From the NCBI GenBank assembly GCA_015146655.1, contig VKHL01000114.1:27700-91699 (forward strand): a stretch of DNA of 64,000 nucleotides, written 5' to 3'. Positions 40,801 to 53,429 of the stretch are shown here, one piece after another (positions within the stretch are counted from its first letter, which is position 1; each line of letters starts with the position of its first letter). A program made the translations under genes and the position numbers. Origin of the DNA: Ochromonas danica (lineage: Eukaryota > Sar > Chrysophyceae > Chromulinales > Chromulinaceae). Below the pieces are notes generated by a model. The model had not been told where the DNA came from, ran no database searches, and saw nothing but the letters and a program-made list of their open reading frames with translations.

Positions 40801-42737
40801 TTAAAACAATTTGATGATAAATTAGCATTATTAGCTAAAAAAGAAAAATTATTAAATCAAATTGAATTAGAAGTAAAAGAATGTAAAGAAGAATATGATA
40901 CAGTCTTAAAAGAAATGCGTGATGTTGATTTTATTGAACAATATGGTATTGATCAATTAGGACATGTGAAAGATTTAGCTAAAGAAGAATGGCAAGTTGC
41001 AGAAAAGAAACGTAAAACATTAGCAAATGAAGTAACACGTTTGAAAAAGAGTATTGAAGATGCTCCAATTACAAGAGATCATTTTATTGAAATGGAAGCT
41101 GAATTATGTCAATATTTGACAGAACGTGGTATTCCATGGGAAAGTAAAAATACTCCCGCTGAACAGGTTAGTATATTGAGCACTGATATATACACATATA
41201 CATGCACACTTGCACGTGCACACTTGCGCACGTGCATGTATATGTGCACATACACGTACACTTATACATATATACATGTACACAAATACACACACACATG
41301 CACACACTATGTGTATTACCACTAGCACTATACTATCATGGTTGTTACTTACCTATTGTTTCTATCTTGTGTATAGATTGTTGGTGTCTTTGACAGTGAG
41401 AAAGTATTACAAAAGAGAGTTCAAGCAGCTGCAAAGTTTGTCTCAGCTGAACAAGAAGCATTAGAAAGAAAGATGGAATTAACTGCTTTGAAAAGTCGTC
41501 CACCTCTTATCAACAACAATAGTGTTTCTTCTACTGCTTTGGATGAAATGGTTCCTTCTTCTACTAGTAGTGAAGGTAATGACATGCTATCATCTACCGC
41601 CAATACTTCTATTATTACTACCACTACTGCTGGAGATGTTGTCGTGAGTGGTAAGTGTCATCTCATCCCATTGCTAGCTTGCTTGCTTGTGAATGACAAT
41701 GATGATTGCCTTGTTTGACAGATCCTTTATTATGTCCTACTACCTCTTCTTCTACTCTTCTACTTGAAGATGGAGTAGTCGCAGCTATTGTTGCTGATAA
41801 TAACAACAACAATGCTAACAATGTTGACAATGCTAATGCCAACATGTCCTTCACATCTCCTCGCATGGAACGCAAGCAATCCATTTTGCTTTCTGCTAAT
41901 GCAGACATGCTCAATACGTTGAATAAGATGTTCTCTACCTTAGCATCACCAGGTGGTAGTACTAAAACGCCTATGATGAGAGCACGTACACCTTCTCGTC
42001 GTCTCTCTGTCGCTGTCACTGGCAGTTCTGCTATGGGAGGAACAACTTTGTTTTCACCAGACAAGCAACAACAATCATCACAATCATCATCAACTAGTGA
42101 TGGTCCTAAAGAAGTCAAGCAGTCTAAATCCAAGTTACTAAAGGTTAGTTTAGACTATGTTTTGATTGTCAATTGTCCACTAACTAATGATGATGATGAC
42201 GTCTGTTGTGATGATGAATAGAAACTATTGGGTGGATCAGGTCAAAAGGAAGACGTCTCACTATCTTCTACTGCACCTGCTAAACCAGCGCTTTCTTTCT
42301 TGGATCAACTCAAAGCACGAACAGGTTCATCCTCTTCTTCCTCATCATCGTCTATGGATGAAGATAATACCAACAACTCAACCACTGGCAAGCCTGCTTT
42401 GTCTTTCTTGGATCAGATCAAATCTCGTGGACTCAAGAAAACACAACCTGAGAATAACAACAATAGCAATGGCAATAGCAATGGCAATGGCAATGGCAAT
42501 GATTCTGATGCTGTCACTGTGACTGTATCATCTGATTTGCCTAAGCCGCCACCAGCGAAAAGCTTTCTGTCCTCCGTGCCCAAGCTATCCTTTCTCGATC
42601 AAATTCGAGCTCGTGTACGTGGTGAAGAAGTTGATTGCAAGCCACCGTCTCCCACTACCAGATTGACTATGACGGCCAATAACGACAATGCAATGTCTTT
42701 CTTGGAACAGATTAAAGCTCGTCGTAGACAAGAATAA
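37875..42737 (+). CDS. Large novel-domain protein with four WH2-like motifs
   Basis: Six exons (37875-38183, 38271-38403, 38477-41166, 41377-41650, 41722-42143, 42222-42737) give 1,447 residues. Residues 1-110 may be a ubiquitin-like/DCX-like fold (KVIENGTVV, then IYTVDKVCVEIGDGKYSEID), weakly. A Ser/Thr/Pro-rich, acidic region (about 115-510) precedes a 500-residue helical block (WEFMRTAFVNNSDEELEW to YLTERGIPWE) that I do not recognise. The tail has four copies of a short motif: SFLDQLKAR, SFLDQIKSRGLKK, SFLDQIRAR and SFLEQIKARR (about residues 1301, 1337, 1398, 1437). They fit the WH2 actin-monomer-binding consensus LLxxIRxGxxLKK, so an actin role is inferred. Phase is consistent at all five junctions. 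Not a formin: no FH2 signature. Confidence 0.7.
41200..41310. repeat. ACACAT/ACGTGC-rich tract in intron
   Basis: Alternating purine-pyrimidine sequence (CACACATG, TACACA, GTGCACAC) in the intron 41167-41376 of the WH2-like gene, with Z-DNA-like potential. Confidence 0.8.
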
Positions 42738-43215
42738 GAACACGAAGACGATGTGATGTGATGTGTTGATATTGTACTCATTGAATCTGTCGTCTATGCT
42801 ATGCTATGAAGAAGAAGCAAAATGCTTGACCTTCTCTTCTCATCTTTCTTGTTCTTCTTCATGTGGTAGTCTAGTAGTAGTCTATTAGTTAGTGGTCTAG
42901 TAGTAGTAGTTGCTAGTCTAGTCATTGTTGTTGTTGACTTGACTTTCCTTTGCCTATTGTTATTGAACTACAACTACTACTACAACAGCTATTACTACTG
43001 CTATTACTATTACTAAGCTTGCTCTCTCTCTTCTTTCTAGACCTTAACAAATCACGATGATGACCTTCTTTAAATCTTAAAAATCGTTAAATCAAACAAT
43101 TATTATGAACAACCATTGATTATCTCTTTCTCTTTGTTAGTTCATGAAAAAACAAGCAAATCTCAATGATGATGATGGCAAGAGAGTGAGTTAGTTATTA
43201 GAGTTAATCATAACT
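42738..43215. other. Convergent 3' region, no gene seen
   Basis: 3' flanks of the WH2-like gene and importin-5. It is rich in TAGTAG and CTACTA triplets (42862-43015). No gene is seen. Confidence 0.4.
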
Positions 43216-45386
43216 TTATCGTAACTTTACATCAGAAATATGATATCCTCCTGCTGTAGTTGACGAAGCAGATTGTTGTTGTTGATTGATAATTTGAAGT
43301 AACATCTCTTTCTCTACAGCAGGAATCTGTTCCCATACATGTTCTCGTAGTCTAATAGCAGCTTCTAAAGGTAATCCTCCTGGAGGACTACATCCAGTAT
43401 TGCTCATGTTAATCATCGACACTTCTCGCAGAATGACCTGACAGCATCGTTTGCCTTCTTCTAACATTGCTTCGGATAAGACGACAGCTGTTTGGATTAA
43501 TGCTTGTATAGTTAAGAGAAGTGTGGTAGGCTGTGTGGAGTAGACAGACCACATGACAACAGGATGTTGTTGTAACATACGATACAGTCTTAACAAACAT
43601 TTCTCTCCTTCTTCCTATTTAACAACAATAAACAAACAGAATAGACCATAACAACAACAACAACGATCACACCATGAGAAAGGAAATAAATGCAAACTAT
43701 TTGTACAGTATATACAGTATGTATAGTAGACACTTACCACATCATGACGTAAAGGCCAAGCTAAGAGATATTGTTGATAAAGTTGTTCAAAAGGTAAAGG
43801 TAGATCATAAGGTACAACTAAACTTTGTTCTAAGATGGCTCCAACAGCAGCAATAGCATTATCTAGACAACATCCTCTAGCTTCAGCTTGCTGAGGATCT
43901 TCTTCTTCTCCTTCATTGCTAGCACTACTAGTAGCATTAGCATTAGCTTGTATAGTACATTGTCTTAAAGCTGCTAATGCACGATATACCCATTCAATAG
44001 AGATATCCACACTTTGTTGTTTGATAATGAAAGAAGCATATTGATCAAATAAGACAGAAAGAGCATAAGAAGCAGCACGTTGACTTTCCCAATCAATCAT
44101 TCTATCCCCTCCTTTCTCATTGTTATCATGTGTATCACCAACAATAGCAATTAGCACAGGATAGATAGAGATGAGATACTCTTTTAACGCTACTTCTACA
44201 GCACCACCACCAACAACAACAGTAGTACTGCTATTGTTAGTGTTAATGTTAGAGTCTTGAGTGTGGAAAGCATATTGTAAGACATCACATGTGATTAACA
44301 TTGCTAAACGACGATCTTCTTTCACACAATATAAATGACTTAAATTAACAATTAATTCATGCCAATATTGTCGATAGATTGAATAAAAGAGAAAAGCATG
44401 TGTTTGAAATAAAGCTGATAATATTTCTGAAATATGATAATTTAATTCAACATTTTGTGCTGCTAGTAATTCTTCTTCTTTAATATCTTCAATAACACCA
44501 TCATCATTACCATCACCATCATTACCATCTCCTTGTTCATTATTGTTATAACCTGGACTTAGAGTATCTAATTGTATTTCAGCTTTTAATACAGCACGTC
44601 TTTGTAAAGCATCACGTAATACAGTTTTAATACTTTGTGCTATAATAGCTAATTGTTCAGATGTTAAGATGGCCTTATAAGATGTATTACTATCATTACC
44701 TTGTTGTTGTTGTTGTTCTGTTGATGTTACTGTTGTTGTTTCACAGGCAGAGAAGATGATTTGTTTCAACACTTGTAATGCTGTAATTACAATATCAACT
44801 GAACCTTCAGCTTCTAATACTTGTAAACATGCTTGAATTGCATTACCAAGTACATCTTGTGGATGTAAATGACTTAATAATACTCTAACTGTATCAACTA
44901 AACTACCACCACTACCACTCGAAGGTGTAGACTGTGTTACACCTCCTTGTCCTTGTCCCTGTTGTTGTTGTTGTTGTCCCTGTGCATAGCATTGTATCCA
45001 TTTCATATATTTGATAACTTCAGGTAATAACACTAAAGTATGAGAACGAATATCTTCATGGACTGATTTAGAACATTTTTGAATCACTTGTAATGTATAT
45101 TCATAATAAGGAAGATAGTATTCATACATATTCTTATTCGCCATAATGAGTGCTAGACATTGTAAAGCGGTCAGTTGTTCTTCTACTAATGAAGTACGTA
45201 CAGCAACTAAACCTTCAGCAGATTCTACCATATCGACATCTTGATCTTCTTCATCTCCATTATTACCATTACTACCAGTATGATCATCATGATCAGATAC
45301 TATGACATCTTGTGCTAAAGCATGAGAAATCTTTTGCATTGTAACAGAGAGATAAGGTGCAAAATCAGCACCCAAACATCGTCTAA

Positions 45387-45467
<81 letters not shown>

Positions 45468-47663
45468 GCAAGAGAGAGAGAGAGAGATTAATACCCATAC
45501 CAAGAAAAGCACACACAGAGGAGTTACAATAAGACGATGGGAATACTTACGCAATACGAACATAGGCTTTAATTCCACCTAAGTCTTCTTGTTCTTTACC
45601 AGGTTGTTTCGTTGTATTAAGAATAGTCATAATCTCACGTGCATCTTGTAAGAAACATTCCATACCAGCTGCTTCACCTAATAGACTCATAGCTTCTAAT
45701 AGACTATCATAGATATTAATCTGTAGAGAATGAATATCATTATGATATTGATGACTATGTAAAGCAAATAATAATTGTTTACAGATAGGCATAATATCAT
45801 GATAATAATCTTTCCAGATTGTATAGATTGGATAAGATCGACTAACTTCTAATAATGTTATAACAATTGTTAATATTACTTCTTGTACTATATTAGGTGA
45901 AGGTAATAAACCTTGTAATACTGTTGATAAGGTTACATGGAAATGTTCTTTTGTCCAAATATTAACATTCATGACTTCAAATAAGTTAACAAAGCATAAT
46001 AATAAAGCACGTTTAACACGTGCTGAGGATATACTAGTTAATTGTGTTAATAATGTTTGTAAAATTTGATAAGCTACTTCATTTGGCATATTATCCATAT
46101 GATGAATAATAAATTGTGATAATGCATAATAAGCAGCATAACGTATTCTTGGATATTGTTCATAGGTTAGATAATGTGCTATCATTTGTAATACTTCTTG
46201 TCGATGTTGTTGTAATAAGCTTAAATTCTCTAATGTATGAGAAATTTCAACATATCCACCAATCACTTGTAAACATGCTATTACTTGTGACATACTCTCA
46301 GGATCATTCATTTGTAAACTATTAGCATTACGTAAATGTTCTGCTATAGTTGTCATAATTACATTATGTACTGTTGTAGCACCTAATGATCCTAAACAAC
46401 GTATTAAAGCAGTCTCAGCAATGAAATGAATCTCATTGGAATTCATCTCTTCAATAGAGATTTCCTTATCCCAAAGACTATCTTCACTATCAAAATGAGT
46501 CATTAAATCAATTAAATAAGGTAAGAACGTCTTCACAAAGTAATGTTTCTCTCCATTACCATTATTAGGTTTAAACTTCTTAATCGCCTTGGGATTACCC
46601 ACACATAATGTCACCAAAAATTCAATAATTAATGCTTTAAAATCAACTGATAAGACAATATGAAGATCTTGTAAAGCTTGTAAGAGAGCAGGTAAGAAAG
46701 CATGATATTGAAGAGAGAAGAACTTTGTCGAATGATCTGCAATATCAATTAATTCTTCAATATAATTCTTTAATTCTTCTTCTACAGTGACATCTAATTC
46801 TTCATCAGCATCTAATTCTTGAACTTTACTTGTTAATAACATAGAGAAGTTCTGCATTAAAGTGGGGATAAGAGATGCTAAAGCTTCCACTTGACTAACA
46901 GATCGTGTAGCTTGTAAGAGAAAGTTTAACGCCTTGACATTGGCTAGTAGTAGTTTAGGTGAAGTATGGAATGGTGGTTGAAAGTTAATGGCAAGGATTT
47001 GTAAAGCTTCTTGTAGGAAAGCTGGGCCTGTAGAAGCAGCTAATTGTCCTTCACCAAGATAACCCATTAATGCTAGACCAATAACACGATCATTTAACTC
47101 TCCACTCTATGCATATATCACACGGTCTACAAGGTGAGAAGAAGACAACACACACACACTAGACTACTAGACACCTACCTTACACAAAGCCAAGGTAGTC
47201 ATGGGTAAGGCAGGCCAGTCATTGCTGTCTAAGATAGACCCACCCAATTCGCCTGCAATCTCACTCAACAAAGTGCGTAAAGAATTGTTCTTCTCTTCTT
47301 GGATAACACGAATTAACTCAGAGAGAAGACCTTGTTGACTGGTTTAAGACAAAACACACAAAAATCAACAACAGTGATAAAAAGTAAAAATAAAGGTCAA
47401 GACCTGTTAGGAGAAAGTTTGAAATAACAGCTTTCTTCTTTCTCAATCAGATTTCTTCTTAATAGAATAGCAGCCAATTGACGGACTGCTTGGAGAATAG
47501 CAGGATTGGTGGCGAGTTGAAATAATGTGATAATTGTTGCTTCACATTGATTTTCTAATAAATGATGAAAAGAGGCTTCAGCAGCATGCAGTAACTCATT
47601 ATTAGGTAACAGCAATTGCTGTAAAAGATGGAAGAGATCAGAGGAGGAAGAGGATGATGTCAT
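43216..47663 (-). CDS. IPO5: Importin-5/Kap121-type karyopherin beta
   Basis: Five exons (47404-47663, 47179-47338, 45551-47106, 43738-45382, 43216-43614) give 1,339 residues. The protein is built of HEAT repeats, as in importins. Diagnostic blocks are the N-terminal RQLAAILLRRNL, SLRTLLSEIAGEL, the IPO5 pattern QFIIHHMDNMPNEVAYQILQTL, and SLLEAMSLLGEAAGMECFLQDAREIM followed by ADFAPYLSVTMQKI. It imports ribosomal proteins, histones and other cargo through nuclear pores, with RanGTP release. The extra length over the usual 1,100 comes from Gln-, Asn- and acidic inserts. The intron between exons 3 and 4 holds a long CA tract next to its acceptor. The start is the first ATG after a palindromic leader. 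Family confident. Confidence 0.88.
45389..45465. repeat. (CA)n microsatellite at importin-5 acceptor
   Basis: About 38 CA units on the plus strand, (GT)n on the coding strand, lie in the intron 45383-45550 immediately upstream of the acceptor TATTTAG. They replace the usual pyrimidine tract. Confidence 0.92.
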
Positions 47664-48431
47664 TTCAATGGTTTTGCTTTCTCTTCCACAAGAAGACCAA
47701 AAGTGGGGCCTTGTATCGTCTCGGTTTTTTGTGGCTGCCGATCGATACCGTATCGATATCGTATCGGGTCGAAAACGATACGATACAAGACTCAAGCGAC
47801 TTTTTCGTTTACAGCAGGGAAAATACTCCAAAATAGCTATGATTCATCACATTTTCATTACGCTCATATTCTAATTTAAGACTTTACAACTGGACTAGAC
47901 CACCTTGCAGCAGAAGTTCTATGCTATGTACTTACTTACCAGCATTTTCATCTTCGCTCATTGTTCTACAGCGAAAACGTTTTCTTGGGTGTCTTGGTAT
48001 GCACTTTAGTTTAGGGGAGAACGGAGTTCTGCCCAAAATTTCTTGTAACGACAACAAACAATGAGAACAATGACAACAGCGATTGCAGAATGACAATAAC
48101 TACCACGGTTGGAAAGCTAAATGAATGCAAAGCATAACACCACATAACTTAAAGTTCATATCATCTATTAGTATACAGTTCTAAAGCTACAGTAGTAAAA
48201 TAATAACCTACTGTATAATCGCAGCAACACATCACAATGAAGCGAAAAGGAATAATCTCCATCACTCTTAACACAATAGCTAATCTAAAACTCAACTCCA
48301 AGAAGCACCAATAATTCAATGACCGCTCAGAATTCAATAATAACTACTGTAGTACTTTGCTACCGTCATTGTTCGTTGTATTTCAAATAACAGAAGACAT
48401 GCGAACAAAATTAACACAACGGGAAAAGGAT
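47664..48431. promoter_or_regulatory. Importin-5 upstream region, kinase 3' flank
   Basis: 768 nt with no gene. At 47710-47789 an interrupted palindrome of CGATAC/GTATCG words (CTTGTATCGT ... ACGATACAAG, with CCGTATCGATATCGTATCGG in between) lies just upstream of the importin-5 ATG and may be a control site or a replication-type element. Confidence 0.5.
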
Positions 48432-51310
48432 CTACGAAACTCTATTCGCAACATACTTTAGACCGCTGCAATGCTGGTTGTAAGTCTGATAAAACACATC
48501 AATGGAGAATGGCTTTGATATAAAAGCATCTACCCCTGCAGCAAAGGCTTCATTCATCGTATCAGTATCAGAGTTGGCAGAGACGCCGATGATAAATTGA
48601 TGGATTTCCCGAAACATAGTCGGATGAACACGTCGTACATCAAAGTTAGCACCTTGCTCAATTAAATGTACCGACGCCGTGCGAGCATGAGAGACGGCGG
48701 GAAAATTCAAATCCGAACTCACACTATCACTTCGATCGCGAGTACTCTTGGTGTGGATGCTATGACTACGACTTAAACTAGGTGCATCTAATACCTGACC
48801 TATCTTTTCCATCAAATTAGTCACAAACTTCTTCTTCCTATTCCCAACACGAATAGAAGAGCTATTCTTATCCTGGCCACCAGATGAACAACCAGACAAT
48901 GCTAACTCAGACATCGCCCTTGCAAACTGCTGCTCAGCCTCTCGAATCCTGCGAGTTGCTTCCAACCCATCCATCACTGGCATCTGCAAATCCATCAACA
49001 CAACATCGTAAGCTGGAAACCCTTCCTGAACCTCATTGTAAGCTCTCGTCACCAAGCTCAAGCCACTCGCTCCATTGTCTGCTTGATCCGCATTATGACC
49101 ATGGCGGCGCAACATCATGCTCATCATCTTCTGGATAGAAGGAGCATCGTCCACAATGAGAATAGTCAATGGATCGCTCTCTCGGGATCTGAAATGAGGC
49201 TCTGGAAGCCTCCAATGTTCCACTTCATTGGAAGTGGAAGCATGTATGCCCTTCCAAGTGGATGAATTGGCGGAAGAATAATAACTGTTACATCCCACAT
49301 CCAGCGAATCTGCTTTCTTCATGGGCGGAGGGTGAGAAGTTCTGTGCTCTAATGCTGTTGCTGCTGCTTCTGCAAATACAGCATCTGGACGATAAGGGAT
49401 AGCAAACCAAAATACTGACCCTTGAACTCCATCTAGGCGCTTCCTCACCCCGTACGATCCTCCCAATGCCTCCACGCGACGAGCTAAGGCAAATAATCCC
49501 AACCCCGTCCCTCCTGCCAGCTTCTGAGCTTGCTTGAAAGCATTGAACAACGTCGCCATTCCTTCCTCTGTCAGACCTATTCCAGTGTCTTCGATCTCCA
49601 CCAGCAGAAATAACTCGCCTGAGGTTATAAGCTTATCACTCCTGTTTGGCAAACCCATCGGCCTTTTGTATTCATTCTCATCAGTTGGAGTACAATATGC
49701 AAAACTACGACCACCATCACCCAATCGAACATTACAATTATTTATTGATGTTTCAGATACTACTTGAGCAAAACCGGCTGCTGAAGACAGAACGGAACCA
49801 TCCTCCTCAAATGCATAAAAACCCGGGGAAACATTCAAGCTCAAAGCAGATCTGGTCACGAGTCCCAACGGCAACTGACAGACACTTCCCGGACCGATCT
49901 CTCCCACTCGTTTCAACGACACACGACCATTCACATTACCTCCCGCTGAATACTTCACCGCATTGCTCAACAAACACAGAATGTTCTCCTGCAACCATTG
50001 TTTGTCCGTTATCACATGACTGCAGATGTCTTTGCTCAGTTCCTCTAGATGAACATGCACCTTCTGAGATACATCTTTCATGCACTTGAAAGGAAGCGAC
50101 AATGTTTCCATCAACTCGATCGTCTCATACTTTGGAACCAGCTTCAGACCTTTGCTGGCTTTCGTGTAGTCGATGCAACGATTGATCGTCATCATCATGA
50201 AGTTGTTCACGTTCCGACTGTTCTGCACTGAACACAACACACCTTCCAACCAACCTCGCACTTCCTTCGCCAGATGCTTGTAGTGACTCCCATCGTACAG
50301 CGCCATCTCTTCCGAGCAACAGTTATCAATGGAAGAAAGCTTGCGCAACCCATCCTGAGCGATGTCAGCGACCATATCCAAGCCGCTCACGAATGAAGCA
50401 AGAGGCTAAAGACAATCAAAGGAATGTGATAGACATAAACATAGAAACATGTCAGGCACATCATCAAGCAACCAGGATTCAAACTCACCGTTTTCAAGTC
50501 ATGAGCCACATTCCCGATCATCTGCTGCAGCTCATTGGCTCTCAGCTCTTCGGCCATTTCTTCATTCTGTTTGATGACAGCTGCGAGCTGTTGTTGGATG
50601 ACAAAGCCGCGGACATTTTGCAATTGATTGGAGTATATTGCAACTCCACTGAAAATTGGTAGAACAAAGGCTAATCCAGTGCTTGTTATTGTTAAGTTTT
50701 GGCAATAAATCACGCAGAATATAACGGCGATTGTTGCTATCAGCCAATGCAGAATAACTGCAATCCAGTCTGTGTCTCGCAATATCATAGGGAATATTAT
50801 GGGCGACCATACGACAGCCACCAAAATATCTTCCGGAAGACCACGGGTGGAATGGTTAGGATTGCAAAAGGCTTGCTCAAGAAAAGAATTTCCTTTACAC
50901 TCTCCATATTCCACTCTGGCGCAGAATCGCACAGCCAGTGATAATATGAGGAATATGGAATATAGATTCTGAACAATGCTACCTATGTAACAATTGGTTG
51001 CAGTCATTCTTTTCGGACTGTGCTTCTCATAGTAGCGAAAATATAAAGTTAACCAACATAATATAATGACAAGTATGTTTAGAGCACCAGTCACTTTCAC
51101 AAGCGCTATTTGGGTTGTGCTCTTATCTTCATCAAATGTGTAAGCAAACGAGCTCACCATCGGAATGGCATACAAGGTCGTGAACAGAGATAAAATACTT
51201 ATCGCGCTTAATGGAAGCTCACGAGAATTGAATTCACGGAAAGGTGCTGTTAGATGTCCTGGCAATCGAACCACCCCTGAGATAGAGACATCACTTGGTT
51301 GAGGTTTCAT
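48432..51310 (-). CDS. Hybrid histidine kinase, membrane-bound
   Basis: Two exons, 50489-51310 and 48432-50405 (phase 0), give 931 residues. Residues 30-230 hold about six hydrophobic segments, with no recognised sensor domain. The H box is MIGNVAHDLKTPLASF (His270, split by the splice). HATPase motifs follow: N box NAVKYS (Asn422), G1 EDTGIGL (Asp547) and G2 GTGLGL (573-578). A receiver domain begins ILIVDDAPSIQ, with the phospho-acceptor Asp746 (VVLMDLQMPVMDG) and Lys905 (ISKPF). Between the phospho-Asp helix and the strand ending FIIGVSAN an insert of about 95 Ser/Lys-rich residues interrupts the receiver. The protein probably senses a signal at a membrane and phosphorelays internally to an unknown HPt protein. 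Confidence 0.88.
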
Positions 51311-53034
51311 TCTATCAATTAATCACCTTCTTGCATAAATATGCTGGTCACTGGACAAATAACTATCCCAGTAACGAGACACATCTGAGGTGGGAAGCGA
51401 TTCGGAGCAGAGGCACCGCTCTGTCTGAAGCACTGCCGAGCTCCACTTCTGCTGAAAATATAATCCCGCACAAAACTGGAAAGATTAAACCATTGTCAGC
51501 AGTCAGCGCTGCTGAACAGTACTGTTGTCATTCGACTTCTTTGATTCCATCAACGAAGAACGCCGCAACCTGCCAGATCGCAAGTCAGCAAATTAAAATA
51601 CGCCATTCCTGGAAAATTCCAGCAGTTAAACGTAATAACTCATCTTCTCCTCGGTTGCTCTTGAGCGCAAAATCAAAAATGAAGACTTGTTGAAAATCAA
51701 AACGCTTGATAGATATCTCTCACAAAGTATCTATTCGATGGGCTATCCAACCTTTACAATTCCTGAAAGCCAAGTTCACATGGAATTAACTCAACTAATA
51801 TGTACAGTGCTATACCATTGTGCGACTTTGCTGATTTGCAAAATTGACTTTAAAAGCCACTTTATCGAGTTTGGTGTCGAATGCAAAATGCTCTCCAATG
51901 ATATAGCATATGTGGGGATGTTCTCTTGTAGTTGATAATTTATCGACTGACAATTAAATGTGGGGAGCATGCAATAGGAAATATGCCTACTTCGGTGGCT
52001 GAATTCATTGAATTGTAAAGTCGAAGTCCAATTCCAAGCATCGAGATTGCCATATTATGTCCGTCCTTTTGTGGAAATGATGCCTTTGGTGACCATTTAA
52101 GTCCTAAAGCAAAGAAATAAAAGCAAAACTGAGTAGCTTTTTATCAGAGAGCAATTGTATTTGTACTGATGGCAAATTGCTGGTCCGGCGGCCCACAAGT
52201 TTTCTTCTCTCCCTCTCTGCCTTTTGATTACCCTTGGAAAGACTCTTATACCATGCTGGTAGAACTTCTTTTGGTCGTTCGGAGCTTCTCCAGCTTGCCT
52301 CGCCGTCTCCCCCTTTGACCACTGCCTGCTTGAGAGCTTGAACAGTGCGGCAGTACCTTCTTATTACATAAGACTGCAGGATACCACCATTTGAAGGCAG
52401 ATATACATCGAGGAATCAATGTGGGGGGCTGAGTATCAGGCTGCGTAGTGAAAACGGAGCATTCAATTTCCCATTTCAGCCCAAATCCAATTTTCCCTGT
52501 CTTTCGCATTCAATGGGGCCGCCAAACTCCCCCTTTACGATTTACATCGATGAATCTGCACTATTGTGTACTAAAACTTGGGGTAGCATCTCCATTCCAG
52601 ATCATATATGCAGCGAGTTGCTCACATAATGCCTAGGTCACATCATTCATTTCAGAGGATCGGTCTCCGTGACACTTCTAGCACTAGGCTTGTGCTGGCT
52701 CTACCAAAATGTTAAATTAGTTAAACTTACATATTTCTTACTGGTGTGCCGTCTCGATTTCTCGACTGTGGCAGCTATATTCCCCCTTATCTTTGTTGCA
52801 GCCGCCCCTTCATCAATAACCACGTCCAAATCAGCTTATTTCAAGGAACGCCTACAACTACTGTACACAGACAACCAAAACCCCAAGCCCAGAAACACGC
52901 CCCCCCCCCCCCCCCAGCGCAACACTGTGGTGGTATTTTTTATGCCGAACTGTAATTTTAACTGCGAATTTATCACTTAATGTAGTTCGCTCTGTCTTTT
53001 GTTCGTGTTCTAACCAATTACTATACTCTACAGG
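51311..53034. other. Gene-poor stretch with poly-C tract
   Basis: No gene is supported over 1.7 kb. It includes an uninterrupted run of 16 C (52900-52915). Small open frames on both strands overlap each other and lack family features. Confidence 0.5.
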
Positions 53035-53232
53035 ACTATCGAATGTTCCGAGATTCTGAATCGACGCCAGTTGTTGGATTGCTGGCACAGCAATGCTCGC
53101 AGTGTATCGCAGAGCAACGCGTCCAAGGATAGTCTGGCAGCGTACTATGGTAGAGCCAGTGACAACTACCTCAAGTGTATGGTCATTGGCGTGTTCTTCC
53201 CCCCAATGAAGTTCGCGCCTCCCATATTATAA
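53035..53232 (+). pseudogene. Possible gene remnant or orphan exon
   Basis: A 65-codon stop-free stretch without ATG follows an acceptor-like CTCTACAG and ends in TAA (53230). It reads TIECSEILNRRQLLDCWH to MKFAPPIL with a coding-like composition, GC-richer than its flanks. No donor partner was found upstream, so it may be the terminal exon of an unseen gene or a relic. No family recognised. Confidence 0.25.
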
Positions 53233-53429
53233 AGCGCTCCACAGCAGACGGCGACACGGCGTATCAACAGGGCAGTGAAAAGGGTTCTATGAGCCCCAAT
53301 TGATTCAGATGGGATCAAATTAACTTACAAAGATCTTGCATGAGGTGTGAAATCTATCCACACCACCTATTAGATGTTTTGCCCATTATTCACATTCACC
53401 ACATCCTTGCTTAATAAGCGGAAGGCTTT

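Noticed and set aside
38476-42737. Formin identity for the WH2-like gene
   Set aside because: No FH2 signature or poly-Pro FH1 is visible; only the short C-terminal motifs resemble actin-binding WH2/DAD.
48884-50231. Several plus-strand open frames opposite the histidine kinase
   Set aside because: They are antisense shadows of a conserved gene.
52669-52980. Plus-strand frame rich in Pro near the C16 tract
   Set aside because: Its Pro run is the poly-C homopolymer and the overlapping opposite frame is equally open.
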